A stretch of DNA of 40,951 nucleotides from Prevotella sp. (GTDB lineage Bacteria; Bacteroidota; Bacteroidia; Bacteroidales; Bacteroidaceae). The notes under the pieces are model-generated. The model was not told where the DNA came from, searched no databases, and was given only the letters and a program-made list of their open reading frames with translations. Positions 7,468 through 14,432 of the stretch are shown here, one piece after another (position 1 is the first letter of the stretch; each line of letters begins with the position of its first letter). Made by a program: the position numbers and the translations under genes. The stretch is taken from assembly GCA_017538195.1 (NCBI GenBank), contig JAFYJH010000070.1:1-40951 (forward strand), read 5' to 3'.

Positions 7468-8910
7468 ATGAAAAAAGACAAAAAAACACCAAACAAGGCC
7501 GTTCAATGGGCCAAATTCATCGTCGCTCTGACGCTTTTCCTGCTGTTTCTCTACTGGGTGAAATCGTGGTGGGGACTGCTCGTCGTGCCGTTCATCTTCG
7601 ATGCCTACATCACGAAGAAAATCCGCTGGCAGTGGTGGAAAGACGCCGAGGGACCGACGCGCTTCCTGATGTCGTGGGTCGATGCACTCGTGTTCGCCCT
7701 CGTCGCCGTCTATTTCATCAACCAGTTCTTCTTCCAGAACTACGTCATTCCCTCGTCGTCGCTGGAAAAATCGCTGCTCACGGGCGACTATCTCTTCGTG
7801 TCGAAAATCAGTTACGGACCGCGCATCCCGCAAACGCCGCTGACGATGCCGCTCACGCAACACACACTGCCGCTCATCGGCACGAAATCGTATATCTCGT
7901 GGCCGCATTGGGACTATCGCCGCGTGAAAGGGCTCGGACAGGTCGAACTGAACGACATCGTCGTGTTCAACTACCCCGCAGGCGACTCGATCCTGACGGA
8001 AATTCCCTATCAGACGGAATATTATCGCTTGGTCTATGACTCTGGCGAGCAGATTTACCTCCAGAATCTCGGCAATCCCGACTTCTCGACGATGAATCAG
8101 CAGCAGATTTATGAAATGTATAAAGATGTCTATGCTTTCGGACGTAACTACTTGAAAAACAATCCAGTACAATACGGCGACATCAGTTCGCGACCGACCG
8201 ACCGACGCGAAAACTACGTGAAACGCTGCGTGGGACTGCCTGGACAGACACTCGAAATCAAGAACCACATCGTCCATCTCGACGGAAAGGCCAACAAAGA
8301 GCCCGACAACGTGCAATATACCTACCGAATCAAGCTTCGCGAGCATATTCCCGACGATTTGATGAAGGAACTCGGCATTTCGATGGAACAACTGGCGCAA
8401 CTCAACCGCGACGGCGTGATGCCGCTGACCGCCGAGGCCGCCAACGCCCTGAAAAAGCGCACGGACATCGTGGAAAGCATCGCGCTGAACACGGAAATCC
8501 GCCCCGACGACCGCGTCTATCCGCGCAATGCCGCCTACGGTTGGACACGCGACAACTACGGCCCGATTTGGATTCCGAAAAAGGGCGAATCGATCGACCT
8601 GAATATGGACAACATCGCCATCTATGAACGACCGATTCGGGTCTATGAAGGCAACGACCTCGTCGTGAAAAACGGCCAGATTTACATCAACGGACAGCAC
8701 GCGACGTCATATACCTTCAAGATGGACTACTACTGGATGCAGGGCGACAACCGCCACAATTCCGCCGACTCGCGCTACTGGGGCTTCGTGCCTGAGGACC
8801 ATATCGTGGGCAAGCCGATTTTCATCTGGTGGTCGTCCGATCCCGACCGTCACGGTTTTTCGGGCATCCGCTGGAGTCGCCTGTTCAATATCGTGGATAA
8901 AATTAAATAG
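7468..8910 (+). CDS. lepB: Signal peptidase I, long Bacteroidetes form
   Basis: 480 residues from the ATG at 7468, which has an A-rich leader and opens with M-K-K-D-K-K as typical orthologues do. The frame is open back to 7339, but that extension looks like leader sequence. Two transmembrane segments (about 12-45 and 65-85) precede the catalytic domain. Box B is I-P-S-S-S-L-E-K-S-L with Ser98 as the likely nucleophile. Box D is Y-V-K-R-C-V-G-L-P-G-Q with Lys252 as general base. Box E is G-D-N-R-H-N-S-A-D-S-R-Y-W-G near the C-terminus. It cleaves signal peptides of exported proteins at the periplasmic face. The spacing between boxes is longer than in E. coli, as usual for this phylum. The long exoproteins in this window are likely clients. 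Confidence 0.95.
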   Translation: MKKDKKTPNKAVQWAKFIVALTLFLLFLYWVKSWWGLLVVPFIFDAYITKKIRWQWWKDAEGPTRFLMSWVDALVFALVAVYFINQFFFQNYVIPSSSLEKSLLTGDYLFVSKISYGPRIPQTPLTMPLTQHTLPLIGTKSYISWPHWDYRRVKGLGQVELNDIVVFNYPAGDSILTEIPYQTEYYRLVYDSGEQIYLQNLGNPDFSTMNQQQIYEMYKDVYAFGRNYLKNNPVQYGDISSRPTDRRENYVKRCVGLPGQTLEIKNHIVHLDGKANKEPDNVQYTYRIKLREHIPDDLMKELGISMEQLAQLNRDGVMPLTAEAANALKKRTDIVESIALNTEIRPDDRVYPRNAAYGWTRDNYGPIWIPKKGESIDLNMDNIAIYERPIRVYEGNDLVVKNGQIYINGQHATSYTFKMDYYWMQGDNRHNSADSRYWGFVPEDHIVGKPIFIWWSSDPDRHGFSGIRWSRLFNIVDKIK

Positions 8911-8915
8911 GAATA

Positions 8916-9044
8916 GCCCCCTAAAATAGGGGTTGGGGGTCTTGAGAAATCAAAACCTCTAAAAAAATATAGATGATGAAACCAACTGCCTCACTCGGTT
9001 TGCAAAGCCAAATGTCAGACCCCCAACCCCCTAATTTAGGGGGC
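8916..9044. mobile_element. MITE-like inverted repeat pair at the lepB/wbqC boundary
   Basis: The left repeat 8916-8943 and right repeat 9017-9044 match the two ends of the DUF559 element (5478-5941) in sequence and relative orientation, but enclose only 73 nt and no nuclease gene. It looks like a deletion derivative, or two solo repeats that landed close together. The start codon now used by the downstream gene lies between the repeats, and the right repeat is read in frame. Confidence 0.65.
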
Positions 9045-9638
9045 TTTCTGCCGACGACTTATTTCGGCCCCATCAGTTGGTACAGCCGTCTGCTGCGGAC
9101 TGAAAACTGGCGAATCGACGACCGCGAGCACTACGTGAAGCAAACCACGCGCAACCACTGCCTCATCGCCACGGCCAACGGCATTCAGAAACTCACGGTG
9201 CCAGTGGAAAAGCCTTCGAGGAGCGAGGAGCGAGGAGCGAGGAGTGAACCGTTGCTGACCCGCGAAGTCCGCCTCAGCGAGCACGGAAAATGGCGCGCGG
9301 AGCATTGGAACGCGCTCTGCACAGCCTACGGCGAGAGTCCCTTTTTCGACTATTACGCCGACGACCTCCGTCCCTTTTTCGAGCGTCGCGACTGGGAATT
9401 CCTCTTCGACTACAATATGGCGATTTTGCAGAAAATGTTGGAGTTGATTGCCCCCTCCAACTCCCCCGAAAGGGGGAGAGCCGGAAACTCAGAAATTAAG
9501 ACTCCCCTCTCTATTCGGAGAGGGGCTGGGGGTGAGGCTTACTGGCAAGTCTATCAGCAGCGTCACGGCTTCCTGCCCGACCTCTCCATCATCGACCTCC
9601 TCTGCTGCATGGGACCCGAAGCCATTTTGTATTTATAA
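8973..9638 (+). CDS. WbqC-family protein interrupted by three repeat-encoded segments
   Basis: 221 residues. WbqC hallmarks are L-P-T-T-Y-F-G-P-I-S-W-Y-S-R-L-L, H-Y-V-K-Q-T-T-R-N-H-C-L-I-A-T-A-N-G-I, L-T-V-P-V, and later W-R-A-E-H-W-N-A-L with S-P-F-F-D-Y-Y. The family's function is uncertain; some members lie in polysaccharide gene clusters. Three stretches do not belong to the family: the N-terminus up to G-G-F-L-P (from the 8916-9044 element), S-R-S-E-E-R-G-A-R-S-E (9216-9247), and the segment from S-P-E-R-G to G-A-G-G (9450-9538). All keep the frame. The start may be 8973, 8976 or 9012; none resembles a native start. It follows lepB, the usual neighbour in Bacteroidales. It may still be functional, but this is not certain. 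Confidence 0.85.
   Translation: MMKPTASLGLQSQMSDPQPPNLGGFLPTTYFGPISWYSRLLRTENWRIDDREHYVKQTTRNHCLIATANGIQKLTVPVEKPSRSEERGARSEPLLTREVRLSEHGKWRAEHWNALCTAYGESPFFDYYADDLRPFFERRDWEFLFDYNMAILQKMLELIAPSNSPERGRAGNSEIKTPLSIRRGAGGEAYWQVYQQRHGFLPDLSIIDLLCCMGPEAILYL
9216..9247. repeat. GAGGAGCGAG simple repeat inside the WbqC-like gene
   Basis: Tandem GAGGAGCGAG units, in frame. The same family occurs at 15277-15310 (intergenic) and 39521-39553 (inside cysS). Confidence 0.75.
9450..9538. repeat. Inverted pair of REP-like repeats inside the WbqC-like gene
   Basis: Left arm 9450-9481 (tail CCCCCTCCAA, then a stem around CGAAAG). Right arm 9501-9538 (stem, then a G-rich tail). The 89-nt unit is read in frame. 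Confidence 0.8.
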
Positions 9639-9681
9639 TTCAAGTATTTTTCGACATCGCCAAACATTTTCAGAGGAAAAC

Positions 9682-9713
9682 TTTGTATAATCCAATAATT
9701 TTTCATATCTTTG
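9682..9713 (+). promoter_or_regulatory. Consensus promoter for the YhcG-type nuclease gene
   Basis: TTTG at 9682-9685 and TATCTTTG at 9706-9713 with exactly 20 nt between. The ATG at 9733 gives a leader of only about 15 nt. Confidence 0.8.
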
Positions 9714-9732
9714 CGTGCAGAACAGAGATGTT

Positions 9733-10800
9733 ATGAATAGCGAAAAAGAAATCGTACAAATAGCCAAGTCGGATGAGTTGCAGCCTGCAATGCTGAACGG
9801 AACGCTTGTCGAGGATGTGAAGGCCATCATCGACAAAGGTTTGGAGCAGGTCTGTTTTTCTGTCAATCAGGCGATGCTGAACACTTACTGGAATGTGGGT
9901 CGGCGCATCGTGGAGGAAGAACAGCACGGCAACCGCAGGGCAGAATACGGCAAGCAGCAAATCAAACTCTTATCAATGGAATTGGTGCCGCTTTATGGCA
10001 GTTCCTACAACGAGCGAAACCTATATCAGTTTCGTAGTTTCTATCTGACTTTCAACAACTTAGAGATTTTGAACGCGCGCGTTCAAAATCTCAGATGGAC
10101 GCATTTCCGCAGCCTATTGCGTATCGAAAATGAACAAGAGAGGCTTTGGTATATGCAGGAGGCAGCAAATGAAGGTTGGAGTTCGGCGACCCTCGACCGC
10201 AATATCAACACGCAATATTTCCGTCGCATCTTGGCAATGCAGAAAGAAGGAATCGTTGTGTCTAAGGAGAATAATCACGAACCCGACAAACGCGAATTTA
10301 TCAAGAACCCCATTGTGGCCGAGTTCCTGAATATCTCGCCAAATATAAAACTTTACGAGTCGGATTTGGAAAGCGCCATCATCGACAACCTGCAACAATT
10401 CCTGATGGAATTAGGGAAAGGCTATGCATTTGTAGGCAGGCAAGTCCATATCCGAACCGCCGAAAACGACTATTTCATCGACCTTGTTTTCTACAACTAC
10501 CTCTTGAAATGCTTCGTGCTCATCGATTTGAAGACCGACAGGCTTTCTTTCCAAGATGTAGGACAGATGGATATGTATCTGCGATTGTACGACACGCTCA
10601 AAAAGCAACCGACAGACAACCCGACCATCGGCATTGTCCTGTGCTCAGAAACGAATGGCGATGTCGTGCGTTTCTCTTCATTGGCGGACAATCCGCAGAT
10701 GTATGCCGCCAAGTACGAACTCTATCTTCCGACGCAAGAAGAACTGATGCGCGAAATAGAACGGCAAAAGGAAATATATCGCTTGCAGCACAAACCATAG
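9733..10800 (+). CDS. YhcG/DUF1016-family PDDEXK nuclease
   Basis: 355 residues. The N-terminal DUF1016_N part shows the family pattern N-T-Y-W-N-V-G-R-R-I-V-E-E-E, Y-G-x-x-x-I-K-L-L-S, the N-L-Y-Q-F-R-S-F-Y segment, W-T-H-F-R-S-L-L and E-G-W-S-S-A-T-L-D-R-N-I. The C-terminal domain has a PDDEXK core: D-Y-F-I-D-L-V-F-Y-N, with Asp250, and L-I-D-L-K-T-D, with Asp265 and Lys267. Family members often sit near restriction-modification loci or alone; their target is unknown. I took the ATG at 9733 because it is placed correctly behind the consensus promoter. A 30-bp perfect palindrome lies inside the gene (codons 111-120). The gene looks intact and probably cytoplasmic. Confidence 0.88.
   Translation: MNSEKEIVQIAKSDELQPAMLNGTLVEDVKAIIDKGLEQVCFSVNQAMLNTYWNVGRRIVEEEQHGNRRAEYGKQQIKLLSMELVPLYGSSYNERNLYQFRSFYLTFNNLEILNARVQNLRWTHFRSLLRIENEQERLWYMQEAANEGWSSATLDRNINTQYFRRILAMQKEGIVVSKENNHEPDKREFIKNPIVAEFLNISPNIKLYESDLESAIIDNLQQFLMELGKGYAFVGRQVHIRTAENDYFIDLVFYNYLLKCFVLIDLKTDRLSFQDVGQMDMYLRLYDTLKKQPTDNPTIGIVLCSETNGDVVRFSSLADNPQMYAAKYELYLPTQEELMREIERQKEIYRLQHKP
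10063..10092. repeat. 30-bp perfect palindrome inside the YhcG-type gene
   Basis: The half-site GAGATTTTGAACGCG is followed at once by its exact reverse complement, with no spacer. It is read as codons for E-I-L-N-A-R-V-Q-N-L. Confidence 0.95.
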
Positions 10801-10829
10801 AAATATTTAATCCATAAAATTTCAAAACA

Positions 10830-11381
10830 ATGAAAAAAATCAATGTGAAAGTCCTCGCCATTGCAATGGCAGGCACCCTCGTGATGAATTCGTGCATCGG
10901 CTCGTTCAGTCTGTTCAACAAGTACGCCGAATGGCAGCGCACGATGACCGACAGCAAGTTTCTCAACGCCATCGTGGGCTTCTTCCTGATGCCCGTCATT
11001 GGCTCTGTCACGCTGTTCATTGACGCAGTCGTGCTCAACACGATTGAGTTCTGGACGGGCGACAATCCGATGGCTCATCAAGTCGGGAAAACCCAGAAAA
11101 TCCTCGGTGGCGACGGTCGCTACTATGCCGTGAAAACGCTCGAGGACGGCTACGAAATCACCACGCCCGACGGCGAGATGATGAAGTTCCTCTACGACCG
11201 CGAAAACAACGCTTGGATGCAGGTGCAGAACGGCGAAGTGAAGGAAATGTTCCGCTTCAATGCCGACGGCACGGTGAAGGTGAACACGCCCGAAGGACAG
11301 AAGGATGTGGCACTCGACGAAGCCGGACTTTATCAGGTGCAGATGGCCTTCAGCGGTGGCAATTACTGGGCTTGCCGCTAA
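10830..11381 (+). CDS. DUF3332 family lipoprotein
   Basis: 183 residues. The N-terminus is a lipoprotein signal: a hydrophobic stretch ending L-V-M-N-S-C, with the lipidated Cys at residue 22. Then comes the DUF3332 pattern I-G-S-F-S-L-F-N-K and W-Q-R-T-M, a second hydrophobic segment around residues 48-70, and N-T-I-E-F-W-T-G-D-N-P. The C-terminal half is a small beta-rich region with D-G-Y-E-I-T-T-P-D-G-E. The family is common in Bacteroidetes and has no known function. The gene begins 29 nt after the nuclease gene and may be read from its promoter. Confidence 0.85.
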   Translation: MKKINVKVLAIAMAGTLVMNSCIGSFSLFNKYAEWQRTMTDSKFLNAIVGFFLMPVIGSVTLFIDAVVLNTIEFWTGDNPMAHQVGKTQKILGGDGRYYAVKTLEDGYEITTPDGEMMKFLYDRENNAWMQVQNGEVKEMFRFNADGTVKVNTPEGQKDVALDEAGLYQVQMAFSGGNYWACR

Positions 11382-11438
11382 GTCGGAATCCGATTCTGGA
11401 AAATTTTTATAAAATATTGAATTTCAAATAAATACGAT

Positions 11439-12695
11439 ATGAAAATTACTGAGAAAATCCATTACGTCGGCGTGAACGACCGCAACAAATCGCTGTTCGA
11501 GGGTTTGTGGCCGTTGCCCAACGGCGTGAGTTACAATTCCTATCTGATTGACGATGAAAAAGTCTGCCTCATCGACACGGTGGAGGCCGATTTCTTCACG
11601 CAATACCTCGAAAATATCCGCGAAATCATCGGTGAGCGGCCTGTCGATTACCTCGTGGTGAATCACATGGAGCCCGACCACAGCGGCAGCATTGCCTTGC
11701 TCCGAAAATATTATCCTGAGATGCAGGTCGTCGGCAACAAAAAGACTTTCGGCATGATGCAGGGTTTTTACGGCGAGCAGAACGGTCGCGACATCGAAGT
11801 GGCGAATGGTTCGCAACTCTCGCTTGGCAGCGTGACGCTCGACTTCGTGCTCACGCCGATGGTTCACTGGCCGGAAACGATGATGACGTTGGCGGCCCCC
11901 CTTTCGTCCCCCGAGGGGGACACAAAAGTCCAAAATCAGGGTAATGAAGCCCCCTCGGGGGCAGTAGGGGGGGCTGTTTTGTTCTCCGGCGACGCCTTCG
12001 GCTGTTTCGGCGCGTTGAACGGAGCCGTCATTGACAAGGACATGAACTGCGAGGATTATTGGCTCGAAATGGTGCGCTACTACTCGAACATTGTCGGAAA
12101 ATACGGCACTCCCGTGCAGAATGCGCTGAAAAAACTCGCAGGCGTGAAGCTCGACTACATCTGCTCGACACACGGCCCCGTGTGGCACGACTGCATCGAG
12201 AAAGTTGTCGGCATCTACGACCGTCTTTCGCGCTACGAAACCGAGCCCGGACTCGTCATTTGCTACGGCACGATGTACGGCAACACCGAGCGAATGGCTG
12301 AAATCATCGCGCGTGCAGCAAGCAATGCCGGCGTGAAAAACATCGTGGTCTATAACGTGTCGAAAACGCATCACAGCTACATTCTCCGCGACATTTTCCG
12401 CTACCGCGGCCTCATCGTCGGCGCACCGACCTACAACACCGGCCTTTACCACGAAATGGACGTGTTGCTGTCGGAAATCGCGGGGCGCGACATCAAAGGA
12501 AACCATCTGCTCGGTTGGTTTGGTTCGCACGGTTGGGCATCGAAGGCAGTGGCTGAAATTCAGCGTTGGAACGACGAAAAACTGCATTTCACGCCCGTCG
12601 GCGAGCCGGTTGATATGAAACAAGGTCTTTCGCCCGAAATTCGCAGGCAATGCGAGGCTCTTGGCGAGGCGATGGCAGTTGCTTTAAGAAGTTAA
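11439..12695 (+). CDS. Flavodiiron protein (FprA family, A-type flavoprotein)
   Basis: 418 residues. The N-terminal metallo-beta-lactamase-like domain (1-265) binds two irons. The motif H-M-E-P-D-H-S-G-S gives His76, Glu78, Asp80 and His81; His143 in M-V-H-W-P-E-T-M, the Asp of F-S-G-D-A-F-G, and the His of S-T-H-G-P complete the set. The C-terminal flavodoxin domain (about 270-415) binds FMN through Y-G-T-M-Y-G-N-T-E. Such proteins reduce O2 to water or NO to N2O in anaerobes and protect against both. Residues of about 153-178, between the M-V-H-W and F-S-G-D-A-F motifs, come from an inverted repeat pair (11895-11974) read in frame, in a surface loop position. No promoter is clear. Confidence 0.94.
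   Translation: MKITEKIHYVGVNDRNKSLFEGLWPLPNGVSYNSYLIDDEKVCLIDTVEADFFTQYLENIREIIGERPVDYLVVNHMEPDHSGSIALLRKYYPEMQVVGNKKTFGMMQGFYGEQNGRDIEVANGSQLSLGSVTLDFVLTPMVHWPETMMTLAAPLSSPEGDTKVQNQGNEAPSGAVGGAVLFSGDAFGCFGALNGAVIDKDMNCEDYWLEMVRYYSNIVGKYGTPVQNALKKLAGVKLDYICSTHGPVWHDCIEKVVGIYDRLSRYETEPGLVICYGTMYGNTERMAEIIARAASNAGVKNIVVYNVSKTHHSYILRDIFRYRGLIVGAPTYNTGLYHEMDVLLSEIAGRDIKGNHLLGWFGSHGWASKAVAEIQRWNDEKLHFTPVGEPVDMKQGLSPEIRRQCEALGEAMAVALRS
11895..11974. repeat. Inverted pair of REP-like repeats inside the flavodiiron gene
   Basis: Left arm 11895-11921 with stem GTCCCCC/GGGGGAC; right arm 11949-11974 with stem GCCCCC/GGGGGC and a G-rich tail. The pair stays open in the gene's frame. Confidence 0.8.
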
Positions 12696-12732
12696 GAAGT
12701 TAAGGAGTTATGAAGTTATGAAGTTATGAAGA
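12693..12732. repeat. Tandem AGTTATGA repeat at the HAD gene start
   Basis: GTTAAGAAGTTAAGGAGTT is followed by repeated AGTTATGA units running into the start codon of the next gene. It belongs to the TAACTCC/GGAGTTA simple-repeat family (also at 13330-13413, 14383-14420, 15236-15270 and 21665-21695). Confidence 0.75.
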
Positions 12733-13310
12733 ATATCATTTTTGACCTTGGCGGTGTACTCGTCGGTTTCGACCGACAGCGCAGCATCGATGCCTTCGAG
12801 CGAATCGGGTGCGGAAAAGTGGCGGATTACATTCGCGACCACCGCACCGAAGATTTGTTCTACCGCATCGAACTGGGCGAGATTTCCACGCACGATTTTT
12901 GCGAGGAAGTGCGCCAGATGACCGCCACAAACGCCGACGACGGGGCGATTATCCATGCGTGGAACGTGTTGCTGACGCCTGTGACGGAAAATCGGCTGCA
13001 ACGGCTTCGCGAACTCCGCGAAAAGGGCGCAAGGCTCTTTCTGCTGAGCAACACCAACGACATGCACTGGCAATACTGCGGCCACCAGTTGGACGGCTGT
13101 TTCGAGCGCGTTTTCCTCTCCTACGAGATGCGACTGGCGAAGCCCGACACGGCGATTTTCGCCGAGGTGTTGCGGCAGGCCGACATCGATGCTCACGACA
13201 CCCTTTTCATCGACGACAATGCCGATAACATCGCGGCTGCGGCCTCGTTGGGAATCAAGACTTTCCATAATCAAAACATTGATGACTGGACATTGGCAAT
13301 TGATAATTGA
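12726..13310 (+). CDS. HAD-superfamily hydrolase
   Basis: 194 residues. Motif I is F-D-L-G-G-V-L-V with Asp7; motif II is L-F-L-L-S-N-T-N-D; motif III is the Lys of A-K-P-D; motif IV is F-I-D-D-N-A-D-N-I. The helical cap lies between motifs I and II. Gly in place of the second motif I Asp is normal in the YihX/epoxide-hydrolase-N-like group, which often acts on sugar phosphates. The substrate cannot be told. The start ATG at 12726 sits at the end of a tandem ATGAAGTT-type repeat, so several near-identical ATG contexts precede it. The C-terminus (L-A-I-D-N) runs into an ATTGATAATTG repeat, which also supplies the stop. Confidence 0.88.
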   Translation: MKNIIFDLGGVLVGFDRQRSIDAFERIGCGKVADYIRDHRTEDLFYRIELGEISTHDFCEEVRQMTATNADDGAIIHAWNVLLTPVTENRLQRLRELREKGARLFLLSNTNDMHWQYCGHQLDGCFERVFLSYEMRLAKPDTAIFAEVLRQADIDAHDTLFIDDNADNIAAAASLGIKTFHNQNIDDWTLAIDN

Positions 13311-13413
13311 TAATTGACAATTGATAATGCTTCTTAACTCCTTGTAACTCCTCTAACTCCTTGTAACTCCTGTAACTCCTTGTAACTCCTGTAACTCCTT
13401 GTAACTCCTGAAT
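13296..13413. repeat. Compound simple repeats between the HAD gene and ribF
   Basis: ATTGATAATTGACA units (to about 13330) are followed by about nine TAACTCCTTG / TAACTCCTG units up to the ribF start. No coding potential is seen here apart from the last HAD codons. Confidence 0.85.
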
Positions 13414-14394
13414 ATGATAAACAGCGTAGCAACCATCGGATTTTTCGACGGCGTTCACCGAGGCCATCAGTTTGTCGTGCGGCAAGTGGCCGAAGAAGCC
13501 CGAAAACGAGGCTTGGAAGCCGTCGTCGTCACCTTCGACCGCCCCCCGCGAGAGGTGGTGACAGGCCAGAAAAGTCCTTTGCTGACGACGCTCGACGAGA
13601 AAAAACGCCTCATTCTCGCCGCTGGTGCCGACCGTTGCGAAATCTTGCCGTTCACGCCCGAATTGGCGGCACTTTCCGCCCGACAATTCATACAAACCGT
13701 CTTGAAGGAGCGACTGCGCGTCGAGGTGCTGATGCTCGGCTACGACAACCGTTTCGGCCATCGCTCTCCCGACCGTCCCGAAACTTTCGACGACTACCAA
13801 CACTACGCCCGCGAACTCGGCATGGAAGTATTGAAAATGCCTGTTTTTATGGATTTTGAACCAGAAAATTCTCCCCCTTTCGGGGGAGTTAGAGGGGGCT
13901 CATCCTCTACCATCCGCCACGCCCTCCGCGACGGAAATGTTGCCCTTGCCACCGAACTTCTCGGTCGTCCGTACAGCATCACGGGGCGCGTCGTTCACGG
14001 TCGTGGCGAAGGCCATCGCATCGGTTTTCCGACTGCCAATATCGCACCCGAAAGCGTCGCCACGATTCTGCCGAAATCGGGCGTTTATGCGGTCGAAGTA
14101 AAAGCCCCTTCTAACCTCCCCCAACTGGGGGCGGCTACTTCACTGGGCATGATGAACATCGGGACGCGACCGACCTACGACGGCGACACGCTCTCGCTTG
14201 AAGTCCACATCATCGATTTCGACGGCGACCTCTACGGCCAGACGCTCACGGTCGATTTCCTTCGTCGAATTCGCGATGAACAGCCTTTCGACTCGCCCGA
14301 AGCCCTCAGAAAACAATTGGAAAAAGACAAAATGAAGTGTGAAGTGAGAAGTGAGGAGTGTGAAGTGAAAAATACATTTGACTTAACTCCATAA
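13414..14394 (+). CDS. ribF: Bifunctional riboflavin kinase/FAD synthetase with repeat-encoded segments
   Basis: 326 residues. The N-terminal FAD synthetase (nucleotidyltransferase) domain has G-F-F-D-G-V-H-R-G-H, with the nucleotide-binding His15 and His18, and S-S-T-I-R-H-A-L. The C-terminal flavokinase domain has G-R-V-V-H-G-R-G-E-G-H-R-I-G-F-P-T-A-N and M-N-I-G-T-R-P-T-Y-D. It makes FMN and FAD from riboflavin and ATP. Three stretches derive from repeats: S-P-P-F-G-G-V-R-G-G-S just before S-S-T-I-R (13871-13900), K-A-P-S-N-L-P-Q-L-G-A-A inside the kinase domain (14104-14134), and the C-terminal tail from K-C-E-V-R-S-E-E onward (14336 on). The frame is kept. All core motifs are intact, so the enzyme should work. 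The upstream 100 nt is all repeat. Confidence 0.93.
   Translation: MINSVATIGFFDGVHRGHQFVVRQVAEEARKRGLEAVVVTFDRPPREVVTGQKSPLLTTLDEKKRLILAAGADRCEILPFTPELAALSARQFIQTVLKERLRVEVLMLGYDNRFGHRSPDRPETFDDYQHYARELGMEVLKMPVFMDFEPENSPPFGGVRGGSSSTIRHALRDGNVALATELLGRPYSITGRVVHGRGEGHRIGFPTANIAPESVATILPKSGVYAVEVKAPSNLPQLGAATSLGMMNIGTRPTYDGDTLSLEVHIIDFDGDLYGQTLTVDFLRRIRDEQPFDSPEALRKQLEKDKMKCEVRSEECEVKNTFDLTP
13871..13900. repeat. REP-like repeat inside ribF, first copy
   Basis: Stem CTCCCCC/GGGGGAG, then a tail TTAGAGGGGGCT. It is a right-type arm without an obvious left partner nearby. Confidence 0.7.
14104..14134. repeat. REP-like repeat inside ribF, second copy
   Basis: Tail GCCCCTTCTAAC, then stem CTCCCCC/GGGGGCGG. 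It is a left-type arm in frame within the flavokinase domain. Confidence 0.65.
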
Positions 14395-14420
14395 CTCCCT
14401 AACTCCCAAACTCCTTAACT
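14331..14420. repeat. Simple repeats at the ribF 3' end
   Basis: AAGTGTGAAGTGAGAAGTG units encode the last ribF residues. They are followed by TAACTCC units that contain the ribF stop and fill the gap to the CPBP gene. Confidence 0.75.
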
Positions 14421-14432
14421 ACAAAAACAAAA

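Noticed and set aside
13330-13413. Tandem TAACTCCTTG units resembling a CRISPR array
   Set aside because: The period is about 8-20 nt with no unique spacers, no repeat of 25-40 nt and no cas genes. It is a simple tandem repeat.
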